DNA of 40,565 nt from an uncultured Prevotella sp. (GTDB taxonomy: Bacteria; Bacteroidota; Bacteroidia; Bacteroidales; Bacteroidaceae), in the NCBI GenBank assembly GCA_947177775.1, contig CAMWVS010000027.1:1-40565 (forward strand), written 5' to 3'. A program made the translations under genes and the position numbers. Shown here in pieces: positions 24,596 to 31,686 of the stretch. Under the pieces are notes generated by a model, which was not told the origin of the DNA, searched no databases, and saw only the letters and a list, made by a program, of their open reading frames with translations. Positions within the stretch are counted from its first letter, which is position 1. Every line of letters starts with the position of its first letter.

Positions 24596-27142
24596 TTATT
24601 TCAGTTCCGGCACAGTCACAGGGAAGAGATAGTGCTTCCGCAGCGGATTGTAGTCAAGCATCCACTGGTCCACAACGATATGGTTGTCGAGGGCCCGTAT
24701 CGTGAGCGTATGGCGGCCACGGGACAGCTCCACCGGCAGTTCCCGCACTGCCTGACCACGCAACACGTTCTGTTTCCATCCTTCGGAACGGAATTTTTCC
24801 TTCAGTGTATAGACCTTCGGTTCGCCGCCGTCGATGCTGACGCTGTAGCGCAGGTCACCGCTGTCGTTGGGCTGGGTGGGAATCAGCGCGGTGCGCAATG
24901 TGGCCTTACCCTCGCGTTCTGTCATGAACTCGTATGTGAGCGTGCCGTCCTTCGGCAGCGCCACGGCGTTCATGCTGTGACCGAGCATACGGATTATGCG
25001 TATGCCCTTCGATGCCGTTGTATATTCGCAGGCGTTGAGAGCCAATGTGCCTTCCGTATTGACGGCATGGCGTGATTTTTCCTTGTCCTTGGCAAGCCAC
25101 TCGCCCACCTCCTTGTCGCTGAGCTGCACGGGCAACGACGGAGCGGCGAACACAGGAAGGTCGCGCGGACGCATATTCATCGAACGGCGCCACTTTCCAC
25201 CGGACATTGTCTCGTTATAGTATTCTGTCAGATGTCGGATTTCCTGATAGGCGCTCTGGCTGCGGGCCACGGCCGTAAATAGAGCCGCATTTGAGGCGGA
25301 CATGTCTTTATCAGCGTTTTCCGTAGCAAGCTGGCGGGCGCGCTGCGACTCCAGAATCTTCCGGGCATGGGCGTCGGCGGAATAGACGGGATACTGAATC
25401 GCGGCGAAATAGGCGTCGCGAAGCTCCGGCCGCACCAGCGATTCTGTCTCACGGACCACGCTGACCACGTCGGCATAGCGCTCCAGATAGCGGTCCAGCT
25501 CGCCGCCGAATGCCGTCGTGCTGAACTCAGAGTTGATGACGGGACTGAGTCCGCGGGCGTAGGTCTTCTTGTCAAGCTCCACCTGGCTCCACCCCATGAA
25601 CTCCGGACGGCGCTCGCCGCAGAGGCGGAAGAACTCGTGCATGGCGGGATAGAGCCGCTCGCCGGCCGCCGTGCCGAACTGGCGGCAAAGCCACGCGCGG
25701 TAATGGTCATCAACGGTCGACGCCGAGACGCTGTTGATATTCCACGCCATGTCAAGGAACAGTTCGAGGTCATAGCCCGCCACCTTCGGGTCGTGGACGT
25801 TGGCAATCCATATCTTGCGCACGTTATGGTCGTAGGCCTCGCGCATCTCGTTGTAGATCAGTCCCGGCTGGGTTGTCGTCAGCCACAGATAGTCGTGAGG
25901 CCGTCCCCAGTAGCTCAGGTGATAGTAGATTCCGCCGCCGCCCGCGCGCTTCTGCTCGGCGCTGTCGGAAAGGCGCGTCATGTAGCCGTAGTTGTCGTCA
26001 CACCACATCAGCGTCACGCAGTCGGGCACGCGAAGCCCGCGCTCATATATCTGAAGCACCTCCTTGTAGGGCACGAACACCTGCGTCTGCTTCTCCGGCG
26101 CACCTATATACTTGCGCAGCAGCTCCTGCTGGTCGTCGATGACCTGCTGGAGGGCCGACTGCTTCTCGTCCATTGTCCTGACGCCTTCCATCGAACCGTC
26201 GTGAATGCCGCGCATGCCGATGGTAAACATGTTTCCTCCGGCCGAACCTTTCACCTCCTTCAGACGCTCCACCCAATAGTCCTTCACGGCCTGGCGGTTG
26301 GTCATATAGTTGTAGCGGCCGCGCTCCTTCTCGTTCCACTCGCCAACATTGTTCCTCAGGAGCGGCTCACAGTGGGACGTTCCGATGGCTATTCCGCAGC
26401 TGTCGGCCATTGTCTTTGCGCCTTCCGTGCGGAAGAAGGCCTTCGTTCCGGTGTGCATGCCGGGCCAGATGGCGTTGGCACGCAGACGGAGCAGCAGCTG
26501 GAATATCCTCTTATATGTCTTCGGCCCTATCTGTCCGGACTCCGCCGGCTCAAACGTCCCGTAGCTCCACGGCCTGAGCGACCAGTCCTCGTCGTTGATG
26601 AAGACGCCGCGATATTCCACTGAAGCCCCCTGCAACGTGCGGAATCCGGAATCTACCGTCAGTCTCACGCGCCGCTCGGGCACGACATCGCCCCACCATA
26701 CCCACGGCGACACACCCGCCATACGCGAGAGTTCGAGCAGTCCGTAGGCCGTTCCGCGGCCATTCCGTCCGACAACAAAAATCTGACGTCCGACAACGGA
26801 GATATGGAAACCGTCGGTCAGCGTCATCAGACTATCCACCGGAACGCCCAATCCACGCAGCTTCCTCAGCACGGAAGCGGACGCGCGGTCGGCCTCAAAA
26901 ACAACAACGGCGGCGTCACGCTCGCCAGCAGCCACGGCACGACGGCCCGTAACGGCCTCCATGTCGCTGCCGAACATGTCGAGAGCTGTCACGACCACAG
27001 GGTCTACGCTTTTCTGTACATTATACTTAACTGCCCCGCTACCGTCAAACCAGTCAATATCCGCAGCAGTGGCCGGCAGAAAGAATGTCATTGCGGAAAT
27101 CACCGCAGCGATGGATTTGAAAAAGATTTCATTCATTGTCAT
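24596..27142 (-). CDS. Glycoside hydrolase family 115 alpha-glucuronidase
   Basis: 848-residue exported enzyme predicted to remove (4-O-methyl-)glucuronic acid side chains from long-chain glucuronoxylan, which GH67 enzymes do not do. Signal peptide within residues 1-27 (IAAVISAMTFFLPATAA). The family block YRGVFINDEDWSLRPW is at 177-192, with NAIWPGMHTGTKAF, FTIGMRGIHDGSM, LMWCDDNYGYMTRL and GGIYYHLSYWGRPHDYLW further on, as expected for the GH115 catalytic barrel. A C-terminal beta domain (about 690-848) resembles the family C-terminal module. A TATATTTG box lies about 55 bases upstream. No SusC/SusD or hybrid sensor is present in the window. Confidence 0.92.
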   Translation of the reverse strand: MTMNEIFFKSIAAVISAMTFFLPATAADIDWFDGSGAVKYNVQKSVDPVVVTALDMFGSDMEAVTGRRAVAAGERDAAVVVFEADRASASVLRKLRGLGVPVDSLMTLTDGFHISVVGRQIFVVGRNGRGTAYGLLELSRMAGVSPWVWWGDVVPERRVRLTVDSGFRTLQGASVEYRGVFINDEDWSLRPWSYGTFEPAESGQIGPKTYKRIFQLLLRLRANAIWPGMHTGTKAFFRTEGAKTMADSCGIAIGTSHCEPLLRNNVGEWNEKERGRYNYMTNRQAVKDYWVERLKEVKGSAGGNMFTIGMRGIHDGSMEGVRTMDEKQSALQQVIDDQQELLRKYIGAPEKQTQVFVPYKEVLQIYERGLRVPDCVTLMWCDDNYGYMTRLSDSAEQKRAGGGGIYYHLSYWGRPHDYLWLTTTQPGLIYNEMREAYDHNVRKIWIANVHDPKVAGYDLELFLDMAWNINSVSASTVDDHYRAWLCRQFGTAAGERLYPAMHEFFRLCGERRPEFMGWSQVELDKKTYARGLSPVINSEFSTTAFGGELDRYLERYADVVSVVRETESLVRPELRDAYFAAIQYPVYSADAHARKILESQRARQLATENADKDMSASNAALFTAVARSQSAYQEIRHLTEYYNETMSGGKWRRSMNMRPRDLPVFAAPSLPVQLSDKEVGEWLAKDKEKSRHAVNTEGTLALNACEYTTASKGIRIIRMLGHSMNAVALPKDGTLTYEFMTEREGKATLRTALIPTQPNDSGDLRYSVSIDGGEPKVYTLKEKFRSEGWKQNVLRGQAVRELPVELSRGRHTLTIRALDNHIVVDQWMLDYNPLRKHYLFPVTVPELK

Positions 27143-27194
27143 TTAATGATTATTTTGTTCGTTTGCCTTTTTTCATCAGCGATTGTTCCGATTG

Positions 27195-27202
27195 CAAATA
27201 TA
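27195..27202 (-). promoter_or_regulatory. -7 box for the GH115-esterase operon
   Basis: Reads TATATTTG then CAATC on the minus strand, 53-60 bases from the GH115 ATG. No good TTG at -33, which would suit a regulated promoter. Confidence 0.5.
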
Positions 27203-27272
27203 CAACAGAAAAGCATTTGAATAAAGGAAATTCGTACAAAAAACAGTAAAATCGTACGGAATGAAGCCGCTA

Positions 27273-27310
27273 CCGGCCTCTCCAAAGGGAGAGGGAGCAG
27301 CCCCCACGGG
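27273..27310. repeat. G/C-rich dispersed repeat (family B)
   Basis: Contains CCTCTCCAAAGGGAGAGG and CAGCCCCCACGGG, the CCCTCC-(A)-GGGAGG hairpin pattern that recurs at 34922-34950 and 39530-39556. Confidence 0.5.
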
Positions 27311-27496
27311 TGAAAGGAATTGCAGAAGGTGTTGCAAAACCATGAAATCGCAGGGACGCAACTTTGAAACGTTGACGTAATCAGCTGATATTCAACAGAC
27401 ACCGCAAAGCTATATCCCTGCAAGCTGATAAACTATATGGTTCCGCAACACCCTCCCATGGGGACGATGGATAAATCAGACACTCTGAACTCTTAT

Positions 27497-28498
27497 CTAA
27501 GAATAATGTTCCCGCCTCAGCGGATAATTTCCACGGAACCACTCAAACCTCTCCGGAGAGGCTTTCAGCCGTCGGCTATCCTCCATCGGGTCGTAGAGCT
27601 GGAGCGGGTCACCGGTATAGACGAAATCAGCGGGAAGAGACGGCGGGACGACCGGCGGAGGCGGTGTTAGCCCGAAATGGCGGCAGATGGCGGCGAGCGC
27701 CATATTGTCCGCGTTGGCCTTGCCATCGGCCGAATAACCCGCGATGTGGGGCGTACCGATAAAGACAGCGTCGAGCAACTCTGTGTTGATGGCCGGCTCG
27801 CCCTCCCACGTGTCCACCACCGCCTGACGCACGCGGCCGGAGCGCAGTGCCGAGAGCAGCGCGGCGTTGTCCACGACCGCCCCGCGGCTGCTGTTGATTA
27901 TGAACGGACGACGCGAGAGACGGTTGAAGAATGCGTCGTCGGCCAGATGCCGCGTAGCGTATGGACCGGCGTTCGTGAGCGGGACATGGAATGATATGAT
28001 GTCGGCACGGCGTTCAATCTCCGCGAGCTGAACATATCCCTCTGCCCCCACGGGCGGGTCGCAGACCAGCAGCCGGAAGCCCAGCTCCTCTCCAACTCTC
28101 ACAACGCGGCTGCCCACATGACCGCAGCCAACCACGCCGAGCGTTGTCTCCTGCGGCACAAGCCCGTAATGGCGGCACAGCAGAAGGAGCGACGAACGGA
28201 CATACTGGGCCACGGAACCGGCGTTGCAGCCCGGACAGTTCGCCCAGCCGATGCCAGCACGGTCGAGCCACTGCGTGTCCAGATGGTCGAAGCCGATGGT
28301 CGCCGTGGCCACAAAACGGACACTGCTGCCAGCGAGCAGACGTTCGTCACAGCGTGTGCGCGTGCGGACAATCATGGCATCGGCACGCCTCACGTCTTCC
28401 GCGGTGATGGACGCACCGTCCATATAGACCGCATCATCCGTCAGCCGCCGGACGGCCTCACGGATGTAAGGTATCTTATCATCAATGACTATTCTCAT
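27497..28498 (-). CDS. pdxB: 4-phosphoerythronate dehydrogenase
   Basis: NAD-dependent dehydrogenase of the DXP-dependent vitamin B6 route, oxidising 4-phosphoerythronate. 333 residues: substrate half (RTRTRC, ATATIGFDHLD), Rossmann core with GVVGCGHVGS at 121-130, and the catalytic Arg in NSSRGAVVDN. The Glu lies in DTWEGEPAIN and the His in GTPHIAGYSADGKANADN. The last two are specific enough to prefer PdxB over SerA. The product is shorter than the roughly 380 residues of E. coli PdxB, so the C-terminal dimerisation domain is reduced. It is transcribed divergently from the DUF4254 gene. Confidence 0.9.
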   Translation of the reverse strand: MRIVIDDKIPYIREAVRRLTDDAVYMDGASITAEDVRRADAMIVRTRTRCDERLLAGSSVRFVATATIGFDHLDTQWLDRAGIGWANCPGCNAGSVAQYVRSSLLLLCRHYGLVPQETTLGVVGCGHVGSRVVRVGEELGFRLLVCDPPVGAEGYVQLAEIERRADIISFHVPLTNAGPYATRHLADDAFFNRLSRRPFIINSSRGAVVDNAALLSALRSGRVRQAVVDTWEGEPAINTELLDAVFIGTPHIAGYSADGKANADNMALAAICRHFGLTPPPPVVPPSLPADFVYTGDPLQLYDPMEDSRRLKASPERFEWFRGNYPLRREHYS

Positions 28499-28508
28499 AA
28501 ATTAAAAA

Positions 28509-28516
28509 CAAAAGTA
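28509..28516 (-). promoter_or_regulatory. -7 box for pdxB
   Basis: Reads TACTTTTG on the minus strand, only 11-18 bases before the pdxB ATG, which implies a very short leader. Weak evidence. Confidence 0.35.
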
Positions 28517-28568
28517 CATAAAAAACCATATAAAACAGGCCCGCAGAGTCGAAAATGTATGGTTTTCG

Positions 28569-28599
28569 TTGGATAATTGAAAAAGTTTGGTTAGATTTG
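28569..28599 (+). promoter_or_regulatory. Promoter of the DUF4254-GT9 operon
   Basis: TTG at 28569-28571 and TAGATTTG at 28592-28599, 20 bases apart, a full Bacteroidetes match. The leader is about 25 bases. Confidence 0.75.
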
Positions 28600-28630
28600 C
28601 ACATCGAAAAACTATAATCATAACTATAAT

Positions 28631-29236
28631 ATGTCATTCACAGAACATTGCAACACTATATTCAGTCAAGCCATCAGAGACTACCATCTCACAGACAACG
28701 TCGACACGGCCATACACAACCCGTACGACCGTGACTCTATTGACTTCCACCTGTACACCAAGTGCTGGATAGACACGGTGCAGTGGCATCTGGAGGATAT
28801 CATACGCAATCCCCACATCGACCCCAACGACGCCCTGTCGCTCAAGCGCCGCATAGACCGCAGCAATCAGGACCGCACGGATCTGGTGGAGGAAATCGAC
28901 AGCTGGTTCCGCCAGCAGTACAACGAGGTCAAGCCGCTGCCCGACGCACGGCTGAACACCGAAAGCCCCGCATGGGCCGTCGACCGGCTGTCCATCCTGG
29001 CTCTGAAGATATATCACATGAAGGAGCAGACAGGACGTGCCGAAGCGTCGGAGGAACACCGCGCCAAGTGCACCGCCAAGCTCAACGTACTCCTCGAACA
29101 GCAGAAAGACCTCTCGCTGGCAATCGACCAGCTGCTGGAGGACATCGCCGAAGGACGCAAATACATGAAGGTCTACCGGCAGATGAAGATGTACAACGAC
29201 CCGGCAACCAATCCGGTGTTGTATAAGAACGCATGA
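28631..29236 (+). CDS. DUF4254 domain protein
   Basis: 201-residue soluble helical protein without a signal peptide. Features are a conserved-looking opening (FSQAIRDYHLTDNVD), YTKCWIDTVQWHLEDIIR, an SLKRRIDRSNQDRTDLVEEID helix, and SPAWAVDRLSILALKIYHM. It looks like DUF4254, a family usually encoded beside a GT9 glycosyltransferase in Bacteroidetes, as here. Biochemical role unknown; a helper of the neighbouring glycosyltransferase is the obvious guess. Its last six codons are duplicated 45 bases further on (29263-29281), before the next gene. Confidence 0.8.
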   Translation: MSFTEHCNTIFSQAIRDYHLTDNVDTAIHNPYDRDSIDFHLYTKCWIDTVQWHLEDIIRNPHIDPNDALSLKRRIDRSNQDRTDLVEEIDSWFRQQYNEVKPLPDARLNTESPAWAVDRLSILALKIYHMKEQTGRAEASEEHRAKCTAKLNVLLEQQKDLSLAIDQLLEDIAEGRKYMKVYRQMKMYNDPATNPVLYKNA

Positions 29237-29281
29237 GACGTTATTATGAAAACGTCAGAAACGTTGTATAAGAACGCATGA
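29218..29281 (+). repeat. 19-base direct repeat spanning a gene end
   Basis: GTTGTATAAGAACGCATGA occurs at 29218-29236 (end of the DUF4254 gene, including its stop) and again at 29263-29281, 45 bases later, just before the GT9 start. ACGTT-type flanks suggest a small local duplication. Confidence 0.85.
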
Positions 29282-29285
29282 AACG

Positions 29286-30356
29286 ATGAAGGAGCACATA
29301 CTCATAATACGGTTCTCGGCCATAGGTGACGTAGCCATGGCAGTGCCGGTGGTCTACTCGCTCGCCATGACATATCCCAAGGTGCGCATAACAGTGCTCA
29401 GCCGGGAGTATGCCCGCCCCTTCTTCGACGGACTGGCCCCCAACGTGAGGTTCATGGAGGCCGACCTGAAGAAAGAATACCACGGCGTTAAAGGGCTCAA
29501 CAAGCTCTACCGCCGCCTGACGGCCAAGAACTTCACGGCCGTCGCCGACTTCCACAACGTGCTCCGCTCCGACTATCTGCGGCTGCGGTTCCGCCTCGGA
29601 CGCTACCCCGTGGAGCACATCGACAAACACCGCAAGGGGCGCAAGCTCCTCACCCTGAGCGAGGGAAAACAGCTCATACAGCAGCCTACGTCGTTCCAGA
29701 ACTACGCCGACACGCTGGCAAGGCTGGGCTATCCGGTCAAACTCCAGTTCCGGTCGATATTTCCGGAGGGTGGGGCAGACCTCAGCCAGCTGCCGGAGAC
29801 AATGTCGGAAAAACCCGACGGCGAACTCTGGATCGGTATAGCACCGTTCGCCGCCCACCAGAGCAAGACCTACCCGGCAGAGAAAATGCGCGAGGTCATC
29901 CGTCTGCTGACCGAACGATACAGCCGCCTGAGGATATTCCTCTTCGGCCGAGGAGAGCAGGAGGAAACCACGTTCAGCCGCTGGACAGCCGAAACGGACT
30001 GCTGCGTCTACGTAGGACGCCATCTGGAGAACATGCGTCAGGAGCTCGTCCTCATCAGCCGGCTCGACCTGATGGTCTCCATGGACAGCGCCAACATGCA
30101 CCTGGCCTCAATCACCGGCGTGCCGGTGGTGAGCATTTGGGGCGCCACCCATCCCTACGCCGGTTTTCTGGGCTGGAACCAAGACCCTGACACGGTCGTA
30201 CAGACAGACCTGCCCTGCCGCCCGTGCAGCATCTACGGCAACAAACCCTGTATGAGGGGGGACTTCGCCTGCATGGCGTCAATCACCCCGGAGCAGATTG
30301 CCGGAAAGATTGCGGCGGTGCTCGCGAAAGCCGGGAAGACGGCGGAACGCGAATGA
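29286..30356 (+). CDS. Glycosyltransferase family 9 (heptosyltransferase-like)
   Basis: 356-residue GT-B enzyme of the ADP-heptose:LPS heptosyltransferase family, probably acting on the lipooligosaccharide core at the cytoplasmic face of the inner membrane. N-terminal ILIIRFSAIGDVAMAVPVVYSL is the classic GT9 opening. Donor-site motifs appear in the second half: GIAPFAAHQSKTYPAEKM, LISRLDLMVSMDSANMHLAS and VPVVSIWGATHPYAG. A Cys-rich segment (CRPCSIYGNKPCMRGDFACM) near residues 315-335 is common in this family. It follows the DUF4254 gene by 49 bases. Confidence 0.9.
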   Translation: MKEHILIIRFSAIGDVAMAVPVVYSLAMTYPKVRITVLSREYARPFFDGLAPNVRFMEADLKKEYHGVKGLNKLYRRLTAKNFTAVADFHNVLRSDYLRLRFRLGRYPVEHIDKHRKGRKLLTLSEGKQLIQQPTSFQNYADTLARLGYPVKLQFRSIFPEGGADLSQLPETMSEKPDGELWIGIAPFAAHQSKTYPAEKMREVIRLLTERYSRLRIFLFGRGEQEETTFSRWTAETDCCVYVGRHLENMRQELVLISRLDLMVSMDSANMHLASITGVPVVSIWGATHPYAGFLGWNQDPDTVVQTDLPCRPCSIYGNKPCMRGDFACMASITPEQIAGKIAAVLAKAGKTAERE

Positions 30357-30504
30357 CGTCCGCCCATCCGAAGGCAGGAAAGGCGGCGGAATAGGGTAGG
30401 AGGCCGCGCTTCAAACACATGATTGGACAGGATAAGAAAAAGAAAACGCCCCGAAAAGGGCTTTCATGGATAACCACATTATTAATTATTTAAATCTTTG
30501 AATT

Positions 30505-30666
30505 ATGAAAAAGTACATTTGTGACGTTTGCGGATACGTTTACGATCCGGCAAAAGGAGACCCCGAGAACGGTATTAACCCCGGAACAGCATTTGAAGAC
30601 CTGCCCGAAGACTGGGTTTGCCCGCTGTGCGGAGTAGGAAAGGAAGACTTCTCCGTGGAAGAATAG
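30505..30666 (+). CDS. Rubredoxin
   Basis: 53-residue iron-sulfur electron carrier, complete, with the four iron ligands in two CxxC knuckles: Cys6/Cys9 ([12 protein letters not shown]) and Cys39/Cys42 ([13 protein letters not shown]). Aromatic residues Tyr11, Tyr13, Phe30 and Trp37 sit where the hydrophobic core needs them. It probably passes electrons to rubrerythrin or a similar peroxide/oxygen-scavenging enzyme in this anaerobe, but no partner is nearby. ATG at 30505 follows an AT-rich leader (ATTAATTATTTAAATC). A hairpin at 30684-30764 follows. Confidence 0.96.
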   Translation: MKKYICDVCGYVYDPAKGDPENGINPGTAFEDLPEDWVCPLCGVGKEDFSVEE

Positions 30667-30683
30667 AAGGCGGAAGAAGATAA

Positions 30684-30764
30684 AATAAGATAAGGGGAGA
30701 CGAGAGACACGTGTCTTGCAGCATCAGCAAAAGCGCGTTGTCCCTCGTCTCTCCTTATCTTATT
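30684..30764 (+). terminator. Long hairpin after rubredoxin
   Basis: Arms 30684-30704 (AATAAGATAAGGGGAGACGAG) and 30744-30764 pair with one mismatch, around a 39-base loop. The position suits termination of the rubredoxin transcript; there is no long T-run, though the right arm ends in CTTATCTTATT. Confidence 0.5.
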
Positions 30765-31076
30765 CACGCTGTAGCGGATTCACGTTGTAGCGGATTGCAA
30801 GTCCCTTCCATTCTTTTCCGAACACTCGTGATTTGCAATCCGCTACAGCTTGTGATAATCTTCCTGCAAGTTCCTTCATACAAAATTGTGTCTGATATCA
30901 GTAGCCTCTGAAACACGGAAAAACACTGCCTTTGCGCTTTTGCGCCTTTGCGTTTAAATTGCAAGATTTACATAACTACGGCATGTGTAAAATTCCCCCA
31001 TTCCCTCAAAAAACGGCCAAAAAGCCCGTTTTCCGTCTAAAAAGTGGTACTTGTGTAATAATTTGTAATACTTTTC
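30765..31076. other. Intergenic region of repeats between rubredoxin and the TonB-like gene
   Basis: No gene. A tandem pair of TGTAGCGGATT (about 30771 and 30786) is followed by an inverted repeat TGTAGCGGATTGCAA (30786-30800) with TTGCAATCCGCTACA (30833-30847). A periodic TTTGCGC tract then ends in TTTGCGTTTAAATT (30930-30960, family E). After that the sequence is AT-rich up to the next promoter. Confidence 0.6.
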
Positions 31077-31107
31077 TTGTACACAAACGCCTTTTTATCT
31101 ACATTTG
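31077..31107 (+). promoter_or_regulatory. Promoter of the TonB-C lipoprotein gene
   Basis: TTG at 31077-31079 and TACATTTG at 31100-31107 with 20 bases between; full Bacteroidetes match, leader of about 50 bases to the ATG at 31163. Confidence 0.75.
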
Positions 31108-31162
31108 CAGCGTTCGAACACCAAACTGTACTTTATATTATTAATGTTTAAAAACAACGGAA

Positions 31163-31636
31163 ATGAAAAGTAGAATAACAATATTAACAATGGTTTCTGC
31201 AATTGGCCTTATGATGGCAGCATGCTCTGGAAACAGCAGTAAGAATGCTCCGGCAGATACAACGGACAGCATTGAAGTGGAAGAGATTGACAATATAGAA
31301 GTATCCGGTCCCGATTCTTTAGGTATCTATGACCTTGTTAAGGAGATGCCGGCGTTCGAAGGTGGCGACGAAGCGCTCATGAAATGGCTCGGCGATAACA
31401 TCAATTATCCGCAGGAAGCTCAGGACAAGAAAATCGAAGGCCGCGTTGAAGTGAGATTCTTCGTCAACGAGGAAGGTAAGATTGAAGACGCTACGGTAGT
31501 AAGAAGCGTCAACAAGCTGCTCGACGAAGAGGCTATGCGCGTTGTCAACGCCATGCCGGCGTGGAAACCGGGCACGGTCGACGGACAGCCGGTGAAGGTT
31601 TGGTTCACTCTTCCTGTGACATTCCAGCTGAAATAA
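31163..31636 (+). CDS. Lipoprotein with TonB C-terminal domain
   Basis: 157 residues. A lipoprotein signal ends LMMAAC with Cys21. A 30-residue acidic, Ser/Thr-rich linker is followed by a TonB C-terminal domain (about 65-157): MPAFEGGDEALMKWLGDNINYP, IEGRVEVRFFVNEEGKIEDATVVRS, LDEEAMRVVNAMPAWKPGTVDG, VWFTLPVTFQL. This is the standard Bacteroidetes TonB-C sequence, but without the membrane anchor and Pro-rich spacer that normally let TonB reach from the inner to the outer membrane. It is thus unlikely to be a normal energy transducer; binding a TonB-box or envelope partner is a guess. The TPR regulator follows after 50 bases. Confidence 0.88.
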   Translation: MKSRITILTMVSAIGLMMAACSGNSSKNAPADTTDSIEVEEIDNIEVSGPDSLGIYDLVKEMPAFEGGDEALMKWLGDNINYPQEAQDKKIEGRVEVRFFVNEEGKIEDATVVRSVNKLLDEEAMRVVNAMPAWKPGTVDGQPVKVWFTLPVTFQLK

Positions 31637-31686
31637 ATACTTAGACAGACATAAATACTACCAAAACGGAATATACAGGAAAGACC

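Larger units (their letters stand above)
27143..27496. other. Intergenic region with a nested inverted repeat
   Basis: No gene. Holds the GH115 promoter box, a G/C-rich repeat of family B (27273-27310) and an imperfect inverted repeat of about 125 bases (27328-27452). The outer arms GGTGTTGCAAAACCAT and ATGGTTCCGCAACACC pair at 14 of 16 positions; an inner pair GCAGGGA/TCCCTGC is perfect. The sequence AGTTCAGAGTG, read on the minus strand near 27480, resembles family A. Confidence 0.55.

Noticed and set aside
25367..26623. 418-codon open frame opposite GH115
   Set aside because: GH115 motifs on the minus strand are unambiguous; the other strand is a GC-driven shadow.
30505..30767. Open frame opposite rubredoxin
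   Set aside because: The plus-strand 53-residue rubredoxin is complete with all four Cys ligands; the antisense frame is a shadow.
31108..31125. GTTCGAAC as a tRNA T-loop
   Set aside because: No acceptor or anticodon stems surround it; it lies in the leader of the TonB-like gene.
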